A model generated the notes under the pieces. It was not told the origin of the DNA. It saw nothing but the letters and a program-made list of their open reading frames with translations, and searched no databases. From Colias croceus (lineage: Eukaryota > Arthropoda > Insecta > Lepidoptera > Pieridae), in the NCBI RefSeq assembly GCF_905220415.1, contig NC_059538.1, positions 558,001-622,000 on the forward strand: 64,000 nt of DNA, written 5' to 3'. Below, in pieces: positions 12,631 to 22,816 of this stretch (position 1 is its first letter; the number at the start of each line of letters is the position of its first letter). Both the position numbers and the translations under genes were made by a program.

Positions 12631-13716
12631 CTATAATACATTTTCTTCACAATCCTTTTTACGTGTGGCCAAGTGTATGTTGGTTATTCCAGTTATGGCA
12701 TTCTTCAAACGTATAGCCATTGGAAGGCTTAGGACCTTTAACATGAAACAAACATTTTTTTACATAATTTAAATAATATGAATTTCCTGACTCGACTTTG
12801 ATAAATAAATAAATAAATATTATAGGACATTATTACACAAATCGACCTAGTCCCACAACATAAATGTTAATATTTGGTAGTGTGTTTGTTACAATGTCTG
12901 TTAGTTGTCCATTTTACTGATTTGGATGAAATTTGGTACAACATAGGCTACATTTTTTTAAAGATAAACACAAAAGGGTTGAATAGTGTTAAGCCCCTAA
13001 TAGACTGATATAGATGATAAAGTAATTGACTATGTAAAAATATTGTTTTAATATATTATTATTCTATTACTCAGATTTTTTAATCACCTGCAATATGTTA
13101 GCAAATAATACTGGTTTCTCATGCCATTCAATTGTGCCAAAAATTTGAACTCCATTTGGTATTACACTAGACGGCATACTGCTCCTTAAATATGCTATAT
13201 TTATGAGCAGTTTTCGTGAGTCAGCTTTAGAATTGTCGTCAATCTAAAATTGAGAATTATTTTAGATTAAAATTCTATTCTAACATAATATTATGAAATT
13301 TTGTTCATAACTTCATAACAATTTTTTAAAAGGTTATAAGTATCATAATACAAGTTATTGTGTTTTTGGTTTTTTAATTAGTATTTCTTATAGTAGATAA
13401 CGTTTTCAACAAAACTTACATCGCTCAAATAAAAATGACCATTTAGACTTTGCAGTATTCCAACAGTACGACATCGAAAAATACCATCCTTATTAATTGT
13501 TATTTTATGTTCTAAATCACGTACAGTACCAAAGAAAAAGAAATCCTCCTAAAAAGGGATTAAAAAATATGTTTAGTACACAAGTACTTAGAGTAAATCT
13601 TATTCTAATGTATATTTTTAAATATAATAACGCAAATGTTAGTAAAACAAACTAACAAATGGTGTTTGTTCTGAAAATTTTTCATTACGATACGAATTGT
13701 ACTTGTCACAAGCCAT
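12631..13716 (-). CDS. Small OB-fold-like protein, possibly TEN1 (CST complex)
   Basis: Four minus-strand exons join in frame with GT/AG sites: 13657-13716, 13420-13548, 13088-13243, 12631-12735 (450 nt, 149 aa). The product starts MACDKYNSYRNEKFSEQ and ends KKDCEENVL. Its core alternates hydrophobic strands as in an OB fold: DGIFRCRTVGILQSLNGHFYL, KLLINIAYL, PNGVQIFGTIEW, KPVLFANILQVLSLP, followed by a helix-like MAIRLKNAITGI. The order (DG-x-RT-x-G near the start, a G-x-x-G strand, an A-x-[IV]-L strand, then a terminal helix) resembles human TEN1 (GSTLRTFGRL, VLGELQH, KARVLTCVEGMNLPLLEQAI). TEN1 is the smallest subunit of the CST telomere/replication complex and has similar length (about 120 aa). 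The gene model is firm; the TEN1 identity is a tentative inference from pattern. Another small OB-fold protein is possible. Confidence 0.7.
12786..12865. repeat. Truncated 3' fragment of a common lepidopteran LINE/SINE-type repeat
   Basis: An (AAAT)n tract is followed by 'attataggacattattaca' and 'cgacctagtcccac'. I recognise this phrase from a very abundant lepidopteran repeat whose 3' end is the ATTT tail read on the minus strand. Only about 60 bp of the unit is present. Confidence 0.5.
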
Positions 13717-13974
13717 TGTAAAAGTTTATTATTCTCTTTAAGCTAATTAAAGGATAGTTTTTATGATAAATTATTGAAATTTGAATTTATCCATGTTGAA
13801 ATTTGAAAAGTAAACAAACAATTTCAAACAAACACCACTCAAATTACAACTCACAAGTACCTAAGAGCAATTAACCTATAGAGTTCTTATATTAAGACAG
13901 AACAAAATACATATTTTCTAATCTACTTACTCTTAGTCAATAACAGCATAAGCCAGATTGAGATAGCGATAGAG

Positions 13975-14203
13975 TATCTGCACTGTCTTCAAACGTAGCG
14001 CGCCGGCAGTCAGTTTGTTTTCCAACCAGCTGGTGGGCTCAGTGCGTCAAGTGTTTTTAACGAAATATTTAGAAAATATAAAGTGTACAGTGTTTCTTTT
14101 TATTTGTCAGTGTGCTAAAATAACTATTGTATGTTTAGCAACCGGCTATCACTAGTCGAATGGGAGTTTTGGATAAAAACAATGTAAAAATATCTTTCCA
14201 TCG
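13975..14203 (+). promoter_or_regulatory. Candidate promoter and first exon of an unidentified + strand gene
   Basis: A GC-richer island in AT-rich DNA has an initiator-like gTCAGTTTG near 14009 and ends in a consensus donor (CG|GTAAGT, GT at 14204-14205). An ATG at 14160 opens 14 codons (MGVLDKNNVKISFH) plus two bases up to the donor. An upstream ATG at 14131 gives a short overlapping ORF. It is head-to-head with the OB-fold gene (start at 13716). I could not join it in frame to NUDCD1, so the gene it belongs to is unknown; it may be a non-coding leader. Confidence 0.35.
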
Positions 14204-14793
14204 GTAAGTGATTTTCATCAAATTGATAAATATTTATGTTTTAAACCTATTTGAAGGTTTTATCAAGCGCTTTTTTGTAATTTTATGTTGTAACTGTAAC
14301 ATTTACCCACTTTATGGGGTTGTGGAATATAAAATAATGAAATAATTTTTAAAAAACGTCACAATAATATCACGTTTGGCATTTTGTTTACCACCGTAGT
14401 GTTGTAACACATCTAGCGTATATTATCGATTTATGACAAAAAATCTATTTCATATTAACGTTGATTTATTTATTTTGTTTCATAAATCAGATTTATATGT
14501 AGTTGTTGTTGCAAATAATAGATGTAAATTTTTTACCGCAGGAAAATAAAACATACCACGTGGTTGTTTTATTTGCCCTATGTGTTTTAGTTTTCGTTTG
14601 TTGTTTATTAATTTCTCTTTCAGATTATTAATAAATTCATTTTGTTTTAGATTTCCAGAGCTAAATAAAAAATGGGTATAAAACGTGAGACATGAGTTGA
14701 TTGGACGCCGCCACAATTTGCAATATTGTGTTCACTGCATTTCGAGCCTACGTGTTATCAAGATGGATACTCTAGAAGAATTGTGCAATCTTA

Positions 14794-15081
14794 TGCCTCC
14801 TCCACACTACTCGCGAAGTTGAACGAGGTTAGACGAATAGAATAGTGTAGAGAGGCACTTCGGCTTACTTCGTCCAACTTTACCTCGCCTCGGCCGACTT
14901 CCGTTTGTTTTCGGTTTTTGCGCCCGAGTCAAAGGGCACGAAGTTACCTGAAGTTCGTTCTGAATATGAACGTATGCGTTCCTCGCGAAGTTGAACGAGT
15001 GTGTAGTGTAGCACCGCGGACTTCAGTCAACTTCGGCCGAGTACTTCGCCGAGGAACTTCGCGAGTAGTGTGGAGGAGGCA
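14794..15081. mobile_element. PIF/Harbinger-like MITE with TTA target duplication
   Basis: A 288-bp element whose ends are inverted: TGCCTCCTCCACACTACTCG at the left, the exact reverse complement at the right, extending to at least 28 paired bases (through cgcgaagtt). Both sides are flanked by TTA (14791-14793 and 15082-15084), the 3-bp target duplication typical of PIF/Harbinger (TWA). The interior repeats variants of GAAGTTGAACGAG and cTTCGgC in both orientations, giving much internal foldback. No transposase; the internal ORF (14918-15115) is a by-product of this repeat. Confidence 0.85.
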
Positions 15082-15284
15082 TTACGCTTACGTTTTTTTT
15101 TGTTCCTGTAGATAATAAATACATTTGATTAAAGAGAGTGAATTTTTATTTTGAAATTTTTTACACATAAGTTACCTACTTTAAATGTGTAACTATGTGA
15201 AAATTAAACGGTTGATTAAATGACAGTTCTCATAGATGAGAAACTACTATTGAAATACATACTTAATATACATGCGTTTTCAAA

Positions 15285-15430
15285 GAAAAACCCGCATAGT
15301 TCCCATTCCTGTTGGATTTACGGGATCAAAAGTAATTTTTCCAAATTTCATTGTAATCGGTTTAGTAGTATTCGCGTGAAAGAGTAACAAACATCCATCC
15401 TCACAAACTTTCGATTTATTAGTAGGATGT
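15285..15430. repeat. RTE-like repeat fragment, copy A
   Basis: 'aaacccgcatagttcccatt' through 'tttcattgtaatcggttta' and 'gaaagagtaacaaacatcca' matches the copy at 15595-15772 and the reversed copy at 45738-45976. Confidence 0.6.
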
Positions 15431-15594
15431 TAGGAAAATGTTTTCATTAAGACTGTCCTTTTATTAACTTGTTAAAATGCTGCATGATTCCTTCATGCTG
15501 ACTGTGCCTTTCTCCTCACTCCTTTAACTTTATCATCATTTCCTTCTTTATTTTAAATTACATTTCAAGTTTTAAAATTTCTTTTATAATGTAC

Positions 15595-15772
15595 TACTTT
15601 TCCGCCCGCGTTTTTAAAGAAAATCCTGCACAGTTCCCGTTCACGTGGGATTTCCGGGATAAAACCTAACCTATGTGTGTATGTACAAAATTTCATTGTA
15701 ATCGGTTCCGCAGTGAAAGAGTAACATCCCTTCTCACATAATTTCGCATTTATTATATACGTAGGATTAAAC
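15595..15772. repeat. RTE-like repeat fragment, copy B
   Basis: Starts 'cgcccgcg', then 'cctgcacagttcccgttcac', 'gtgggatttccgggataaaa', 'tttcattgtaatcggttccg', and ends near 'attatatacgtagga'. Same family as copy A about 310 bp upstream, so two insertions or a duplication. Confidence 0.65.
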
Positions 15773-16458
15773 AAATAATGTATTCAACTGAAATTAATTA
15801 TAAGTTTTGTTTTTTTATTATTTATTATTTCACGAAACCGTAAATGCAAAATACATTCACGATTTTATCGATTGAAGCACATCCCATCACTATCACCTTC
15901 TATCTATCTAAATACGTACCTATAGTAAAAATGGTGCCATGACTATGTTGAAACGTAGCTTATTGTCTATAGCTGTCTCATTCTTTCATACGACGTTTTC
16001 TTTAGATAGAGAGAAACAAATATATGTAAATTGTATACGCTCGATACAAGTACTCTATAGGTTAATTGCTCTTAGACAAGTACAGTTGACAGTCACAAGC
16101 CACAGCTGACACTGACGTTTGACGTTATTCATAACATATTCACAGACTGTATTCAAAATTTTCTAGACCGTAGTAGTATATTATTCACATTATTACAGGT
16201 ACTTACTGTACCTTTAGAAAGTGTAATTATTAAAAAATAATAAATTTATTGAATAAATAATGCAATCGCAGATAAATCTAATTGACATTTTTTAATAATC
16301 TGTAGTTACCTATGAATTTTCAAATACTGTCATTGTCAATGTCATTAGTCATAAATAAAAATAATATTTACGGTGTATGGCGGTGCAAGCATATTGCAAA
16401 AATTACTATAAAAAGTAAACATTACATTCAGAATAACATTTGTGTATAGAAAAAGAAA

Positions 16459-18414
16459 ATGCCTCCATCTAACTTAGTTGAACTGCGACCAAATCGCCGA
16501 TTACTGGATCACGAATTCGAAGGATACAAGTTAAATCTCAACGCACTGGCCCAACACAGTTTGGAACTAATCTCACCAGTAGACAGGCTATATCCCGATG
16601 AAGTTCAATTCTCCTTCGTCCATGCTAAGCTCTTTGCGCTTCATAATCACCTCATAATTGATCACTGGGACCACGCGTTCAATTACTACTACATCGACAA
16701 TAAACAACAAGTTCGGAACATTACGTTTGAGAATATTAACAGTACGTTCCAACAAGCCATTGTCTACGATGTTCCAGCGCACGTTGAAAGAAAATCAGGC
16801 CATTTTAACTTATGCTTATTATTCCCTTCATGTACGCTGGCTGTTATAAGTGATGGTACAGGCTATTTACATATTGTGGATACAGGATTACGGAATAAAC
16901 CTGCGACGGAAAAGCAACCATGGAACACAGCACATTCCAGTTTGGCCCTTGGTGATGGCAAGTATTTTGTAGTTGTTGATTCAAGAGTGCAAACAAAGGA
17001 TAATAAAGAAGTGCTGCACTGTCTTCTGCAATCTGTAGAGCAGAATGATAAACATTTTAACTCTGTTTTAACATGGATTACTTTTGAAAACGATGGCCAA
17101 GGGTGGGTGCAGGCTGCAACAAAACAGGTTCAAGGTAAAGGCATTGTGCATTACGCAGCAATTGAAGGAAGCTGTTCAGCATTGTACATAGCTTCAGATA
17201 ATTTATTTAAATTTACACAAGATTCAGAAAATGATATAAGTGAGCCCAAGAAGGAGCAACCTCGGCAGATTGTTTACACATGGCTCCAAACAGCAGATGA
17301 TATAACTATAACTTTACAATTGGAAAGTAATTTTGATAAGAAGCTCTTACATGTGAATGTAACTCCTATGAATGTAAAGATAAGTTATGCTGGTAAAGAT
17401 TTTGTATGCGGCAAGTTGAAAAATAAAGTAGACAGCGAGTTGACTACATGGAATGTTGGAGAGAGCGGCCAAGTTGATGTTTTGATGACGAAATCTGAGA
17501 GTATGATGTGGGATGAGCTGATCGAGGGTGGGGACAAGACTGGTGAGCAGATCTTGGACCCTAGTCTGGTGGAGGAAGTTCATAGACGGTTAATGCACTT
17601 GTGTGCGGAGACAGAAGTAAAAGCGGCTGATCAGTCCGTACCTGGTCTTTCTACACAGGAGCTGGAGGAATGTGATGCTGCTTCTGAAGAGGACACTGTA
17701 TTGGGTATGTAATTATTTTAATAAATTTTACTTATTACAGATGACAGTCAAATTGATAATTTATTCATCTTCTTTTAATATTGGTCTTATATTAGTTTAT
17801 ACTTGTTTTTAATTTATCCCACTTCATAAATAGATCTTAATTTATGTAACATAAAAATAAAAACAGAAAATTGTGAAGAAAACTTTTTCTCTGTACATAC
17901 TTAATTTATTATTTTTTCAGTTCGATTGGATGCTACAAACCACACCATAACCCACAGAGTTCCACTCAGCGTTCACCAATATTTGTTTAGTCTGAAACTG
18001 GAAACACAAGAAGTGCCAGCTCTCTGCCTCAGACATGATGTCGATGCATGCATATGGCAGCCATACTCCCAACTTATTAACTCAGAAACCTGGCCTATTA
18101 AACATCAAGGAACCCTCATGGCATTTGGTTACGTCCAATCATCAAAACAGAACAGAAAATTCGTAACATGCCCACCCAATTTCGCCTACAGTGTAGTATG
18201 TGAAGCTTCAAGACATGTATTTATTTACAAAAGTACAAACAACTCAAACTGTCAATTACGAAAACGAACCGGTGGGTCAATGAAGAATGTCAAAGTTGGC
18301 CAGCAATATGTATTAAATGTTGAGAAGAACGGTGAAGTGGTAGGTATAAACGCGACAAACGAATATTTGTTTATTCTAACAGAGAAGAAGTTACTTGTTA
18401 TTGAGATGTTGTAA
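16459..18414 (+). CDS. NUDCD1: NudC domain-containing protein 1 (NUDCD1)
   Basis: Two exons, 16459-17704 and 17921-18414, join at TTG G|TT to give 579 aa (human 583 aa). Family role: a CS/NudC-domain protein acting as an Hsp90-linked co-chaperone, mainly nuclear or cytoplasmic. Visible parts: an N-terminal beta-propeller-like region with LLDHEFEGYKLNLNAL and VISDGTGYLHIVDTG; a CS domain at about residues 272-361 (YTWLQTADDITITLQLES, WNVGESGQVDVLMTKSESMM, WDELIEGG); RLMHL and TQELEECD after it; and a C-terminal propeller part with HTITHRVPLSVHQYLFSL, LCLRHDVDACIWQPYSQL and FGYVQSSKQNRKFVTCPP. All align in order with the human protein. ATG 16459 is chosen because the family N-terminus (RPLLDPRFEGYKL in human) begins a few residues later. 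Without the splice, exon 1 would end at a stop just inside the intron. Confidence 0.95.
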
Positions 18415-18419
18415 ATAAA
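18414..18419 (+). terminator. Polyadenylation signal of NUDCD1
   Basis: AATAAA overlaps the last base of the TAA stop codon, so the NUDCD1 3' UTR is predicted to be only a few tens of bases long. A T/GT-rich stretch (gattggtttttatttc) follows. Confidence 0.6.
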
Positions 18420-18487
18420 ATGTTATTTTAATGTATGATTGGTTTTTATTTCACATCTCTGTCCAGTAGTATTTACAAGTCAATGTA

Positions 18488-19830
18488 ATTCAAATTCAAA
18501 TTCAAATTCAAATTGTCTTTATTTGCTGAATGTAGTTACATATAGCTGAGGTACAAATTGTATAGGTGCTTAGACATTCTGCTCGTAGTTGAGCGTGCAA
18601 ATTATTTAAATTATAAATTACATTAAATAATATTACAAAATCAAATATCTTAAATTATCAATTACATTATACAATATCACACAACACTAGATCTCAATAG
18701 GTACATTGCAAAATTATATTAATAAAATTATTATAAATAAATATTATGTCAATTTTTATTTATTTAAGCCTAAGCCAAGTCCTCGTTTATCTTATATGCT
18801 AGAAATTCATTTACCGTATAAAAGCATTTTTGTTTAAGAAATGCAGCAATCCTCCATTTAAATTTATTAAGATTACAACTCCTTATATTTGCGGGAAAGT
18901 GATTATAAATTTTTATAGCCATTCCTTGACAATTGGCACAAAATAATTTTGATTTACACATGGGGAAGCGTAGTCGGGTGGGATCCCTAGTCTGAAACAG
19001 GCTGTCTTTTTCAAAAGTAACAAAATGAGCTGTATGCTTTTTTACGAAAAGAGCTATCTCGAGAATATAAAGGCAAGCTACAGTCAGGATCTGTAACCTT
19101 CGAAACATCGGTCTGCAACTATCGAGGGGTCCTATTCCTGTTATAGCTCTGACACACTTCTTTTGAGCTAGAAAAGCTTGGTGTACTTCAGTAGAATTAC
19201 CCCATATTAAAATGCCATATCTCAATATAGAGCCAACATAGCCGTGGTAAGCAACAGTAGCAGCCCTTTCTGAAACCACATTACGTAATTTTCTAAGAGC
19301 ATACACGAATCTATGAAGTCGTGATGCAACTGTTTGAATTTGCGATTTCCAATTACAATTCTTGTCAATAATAACACCTAAGAACTTAGTTTCTGCAAGC
19401 TCGGTCATTGATGTTCCACGAAAAGTTAAATGTAGTGGGGTTGTTTTATTTTTATAATTGTGAAATTGAATAAAGTTTGTTTTACCTATATTAATAGTTA
19501 AATCATTAGTTTCTAACCATTCTATTATATTTTTAATTGTGTTATTAATAACGGATTGGTAGTCAGTAAGATTGTTATCGGCAATGATAATTGATACGTC
19601 GTCAGCAAACAGTACACATTTATGCGGTGTTATATTGGGCAAATCGTTTATATAGAGGAGGAATAATAAAGGTCCAAGGACGCTTCCTTGTGGCACTCCA
19701 CTTCTGTTATATTTAGGAGTGGATCTGTGCATTCTAACGTTTAGATCCGAGTGTGCGTGGGCTATTTCTACGTATTGTTGACGATTTTTTAAATAGCTTT
19801 CGAGCCAATCAAAGTAATAGGCAAATATGG
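18488..19830 (-). mobile_element. 5'-truncated LINE (jockey/CR1 group), copy 1
   Basis: The minus-strand ORF (18770 to about 19830) encodes the second half of a LINE reverse transcriptase: SGVPQGSVLGPLLFLLYIND, then LFADDVSIII (the YxDD-type catalytic box as FADD), FLGVIIDKNCNWKSQIQ, and the thumb-like VAYHGYVGSILRYGILIWGN, ending FKWRIAAFLKQKCFY and NEFLAYKINEDLA. The frame is open upstream of the first Met to AYYFDWLESYLKNRQQY, then a stop at the truncation point. The 3' end is a (TTGAAT)n-type tail, seen on the plus strand as repeated TCAAAT at 18488-18513. The endonuclease and ORF1 are lost. A very short relative of the same 3' end lies at 50403-50530. It sits between the NUDCD1 and BCD1 3' ends, in the BCD1 orientation. 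Confidence 0.88.
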
Positions 19831-19964
19831 CTCAAAAGCCCTTTTTTTAGAATTTTTAAGTTACAATTTGTCTTATTTTTGTAATGTAGAAATGGAAGGT
19901 TCCATAATAATGGAATGATTTATCTTTTCCTAATATATTTCAATTATTATGTACTTTTATACAA

Positions 19965-22816
19965 TTAAGTTTCACCATCACTATCAGTGTGTATACTCTC
20001 TTCTGACGAATATCCAGTGGTGAACAAAAGATTCTTAGGCTTCTTCTTTCTTTGTTCCTTGATCTCTTTTTCTATTTCTTCTTTCTTCTCTTGTGCGATC
20101 TTTTCAGTTAGCAAGAGACGTTTCTTATAACCATTTTTACTGCTTTCTGGTTTACTGTCAGTATTAACATTAGATTGACTTTCTTGAACATTTGCTTCAG
20201 TAGGTTCACTTTTGTCATAATCAAATTCATCTTCTGTAAAAAAAATTGGCCTTTAAAACTATTAGAAAATATTTGAGTTTGTTGTTGTTGTTTTGAATTC
20301 TCAAATGTATTTATTACGGAACCTTGGACAAGGACTAATGCTAATTTTTGTCAAGAAAACAGAAAATAAATAAAACCGTAAGTACCTGGTGTGATGATTT
20401 CAAAGTTATATGCGTGATCTTTAAGTACCACAAATATAATGGGAAACTCGATAATACATTTCCCTGACAAATTTTCACACACTGATTCTGCTGGGTCCAG
20501 TTCAAAAAACTTCTTTTGAGATCCTTTCACTTTTTCAGCTAAAAAATATGTAAAAAACCTGATTAGACTAAATTTTTAATCATACATAGCCACAGCCTTA
20601 GATTATGGATTGGTCTCCGCGCGCGCTACGACTAGATACCGCCGGCGTACTCGAAAAATGCGGCAACTAAAAGTACGCCGAAATCGGCGTACCCGAGCCA
20701 GTCGTGTCACAAGCATTGTGTGGAGAGGGCGTACCGATAGTTTCAAGATTTTGGACAAAACCTGAAGTAAAATGCCTGTTTGTGCCATAAAACTGTTTAA
20801 AAAAAATTCAACAAATAATAAGAAAGACACTGGGATTACGTACCATCAGGAATAATCGTATTATTCAATATTTCACCTGTACTTTGAAAATGTTGTTTAC
20901 GAAAATACGACGACATTTAGTGTTGCCGTACTGCATATCCCAAAAACACACTTTTAATTTGAACTTATTTTATTCATAATGCTTTTTTTTTCTATTACTA
21001 ACGCATATTATAAAAAAATGATAATAACAATAATTTATTTCTGTTTAACCTTGTTTAACTGACTCATATAGGTATATGTTATTTTTTTATTACCGCTTTT
21101 TTACTTTTAAAAAACCTTTGTGATAGTATAGTGGCATCGCAAGTGGATTTGAGTCACATGTTCATGGGTTCGATTCCCGGCAAGGCCAAAATGAAATAAA
21201 AATATTTTTCAAACTTCTTTCCAAGATAGCCCATTTCCCATTTATGGGGTAAAATTTATGTAGCTGGCAGTACAATTCTTCACACACACTAGCGTCCTTA
21301 CAAATCGCCTTACACACACTACAGAACTGAGTTGCCGCACTCACGGAGCTATTGTTTTTAGGTGGAGCGGTATCTAGTCGTAGCGCGCGCGCGGAGACCA
21401 ATCCATAATCTAAGGCCACAGCTTACAGGAAATTATTTAACAGAGTGCCAAATAATTTTATTAAAGCAACGTGATAGTTATCATAAACTAAAATAGTAAA
21501 AACATTTTGACGTGATAACGTCTTTAAAATTGTTTTAGTCGGGTGACATGTTCAGAAACTTGGGTCACGCCAAAACCTCACGAGCGCGATCGCAGGTATA
21601 ACGAGAGAGAGACGGACTGATCTCCCGTCTCATCTCATCATAAGACGTTATCACGTAAACATCTCGATCGTAAACCTACTTTACAAACAACCAATTTTTT
21701 AAATTAAATTATTTTTACCTTTTAATAAAACTTTAACACCACTAAGTCCAGCTGATCTATAAAATGCCAAAGCTTTAGACCCTTCAAAAGGTACTCCATC
21801 GGGGTTCAAGTATTTATCCAACAGATCAGATAATTTTCTATTTTCCGGACATTTCTCATCAACAAACTTTAAAGGAATGCCCTCCACATTTGGAAACATC
21901 CATTCTATCCTCCAGTTAATTATATGTTTCTTGAATTCATACTTTGTAGTATTCACTTGGTTCCTAGTAAAGTTTCTGGCTAAAAATTGTAAAACAATCC
22001 CCCGTTTCCTTGCTGCTAACTTGAGTTTATATAAATGCTGCAACAGAAAAATATTGATTATAGAAATCGATATGACTAAAAACTGGTCAAACTACTATTT
22101 ATGTTAAACTATTTGACTATAATTATTTATTTTATGGTTAATAATGCCATATTTTGATATTTCAAGATGAAAATTGAAATTTATATGCAATATATTTCTT
22201 CCAACGATTACATTTTAATGTTTAGGATTATTAACAATGACCAAATACTCTAAAAATTAAAGAAACTTAATTAAAGGTTTGTTAATTTTATAATATTTAA
22301 CATTCATTCAGATAAGCACAGACACAATTTGGTGTCTCCAATTAATTTCTATACTTATAGAGCTTGCATCAAATCATTAAAAAATTAACACTACTTACAA
22401 TCGGCAAGTCTTTGTCAATCCTCGTAAACTTTTTCTTCTCATCTCTTTTCACGGCATACACAAAACGAGCACATTCCTCCAATAACCTGTAGTCACTTAA
22501 CAAATCAGTGTCTGTAAAGTCCTTTATCCTAACGAATTTCGTCCGATCTCTGATCCCATTGCATTCTAATTCTGCTTTATGTATCCTCACGCAGTCTAAG
22601 CAACACGTTTTGACTTCACATCTCGGACATGTATACTTGGCTTTATTCTTTCCACATACCTCGCAATCTCCTAACCTGGATATTTTAAAGAAATTAGTTA
22701 GATAATAGTTTGTAAAGTCATTATCTATTTACTGGTTTGTTTATGAAAACTAACCTTGCAATACCTTCACTTTCAGATTCACTGTCTGATGACGACGAAA
22801 CGCTTCCAAACACCAT
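19965..22816 (-). CDS. ZNHIT6: Box C/D snoRNA assembly protein BCD1 (ZNHIT6)
   Basis: Five minus-strand exons: 22755-22816, 22399-22675, 21719-22037, 20386-20538, 19965-20233 (1080 nt, 359 aa, frame kept at every junction). It starts MVFGSVSSSSDSESE. Residues 25-59 form a HIT-type zinc finger (CEVC, CPRC, CCLDC, HKAELEC), followed by GIRDRTKFVRIKDFTDTDL and DYRLLEECARFVYA, which match the BCD1 family. The middle exon (KHIINWRIEWMFPN, LLDKYLNPDGVPFEGSKALA) is the conserved BCD1 core, and the C-terminus is charged and acidic (EKIAQEKKEEIEKEIKEQ, YSSEESIHTDSDGET). Family role: nucleolar/nuclear assembly factor for box C/D snoRNPs, working with the R2TP/NUFIP machinery. Intron 3 carries an 820-bp transposon (20596-21415) and a 147-bp inverted-repeat element (21510-21656). 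ATG 22816 is the first in frame and fits the acidic Ser-rich N-terminus. Confidence 0.92.
20596..21415. mobile_element. 820-bp terminal-inverted-repeat transposon in BCD1 intron 3
   Basis: Both ends read CCTTAGATTATGGATTGGTC going inward and stay matched for about 50 bp (through CTACGACTAGATACCGC), apart from one extra GC dinucleotide at the right. Both sides are flanked by CCACAG (20590-20595 and 21416-21421), a candidate 6-bp target duplication. The interior includes a perfect hairpin at 20673-20692 and a tRNA-like SINE head near 21121. No transposase frame. The superfamily is unclear: most common superfamilies do not make 6-bp duplications. Confidence 0.8.
21121..21190 (+). repeat. tRNA-like SINE head inside the transposon
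   Basis: 'tgatagtatagtggcatcgc' resembles a Pol III A box, and 'gggttcgattcccggcaagg' contains a canonical B box (GTTCGATTCCC). No tRNA cloverleaf closes around it and A-rich sequence follows, so it reads as a tRNA-derived repeat rather than a tRNA gene. Confidence 0.5.
21510..21656. mobile_element. Short inverted-repeat element (147 bp)
   Basis: Ends are perfect 15-bp inverted repeats: ACGTGATAACGTCTT at the left, AAGACGTTATCACGT at the right. The flanks look like an imperfect direct duplication: aaacattttg before and aaacatctcg after (8 of 10 match). Internal 'gagagagacgg...cccgtctcatctc' adds further foldback. Lies within BCD1 intron 3. Confidence 0.6.

Larger units (their letters stand above)
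14204..16458. other. Intronic/intergenic stretch before NUDCD1
   Basis: Holds a PIF/Harbinger-like MITE (14794-15081) and two RTE-like repeat fragments (15285-15430 and 15595-15772). The last 300 bases are AT-rich and should include the NUDCD1 promoter. No further gene is visible. Confidence 0.5.

Noticed and set aside
21121..21190. Possible tRNA gene
   Set aside because: A and B boxes are present but no acceptor or anticodon stem closes; the context is a SINE-like repeat inside a transposon.
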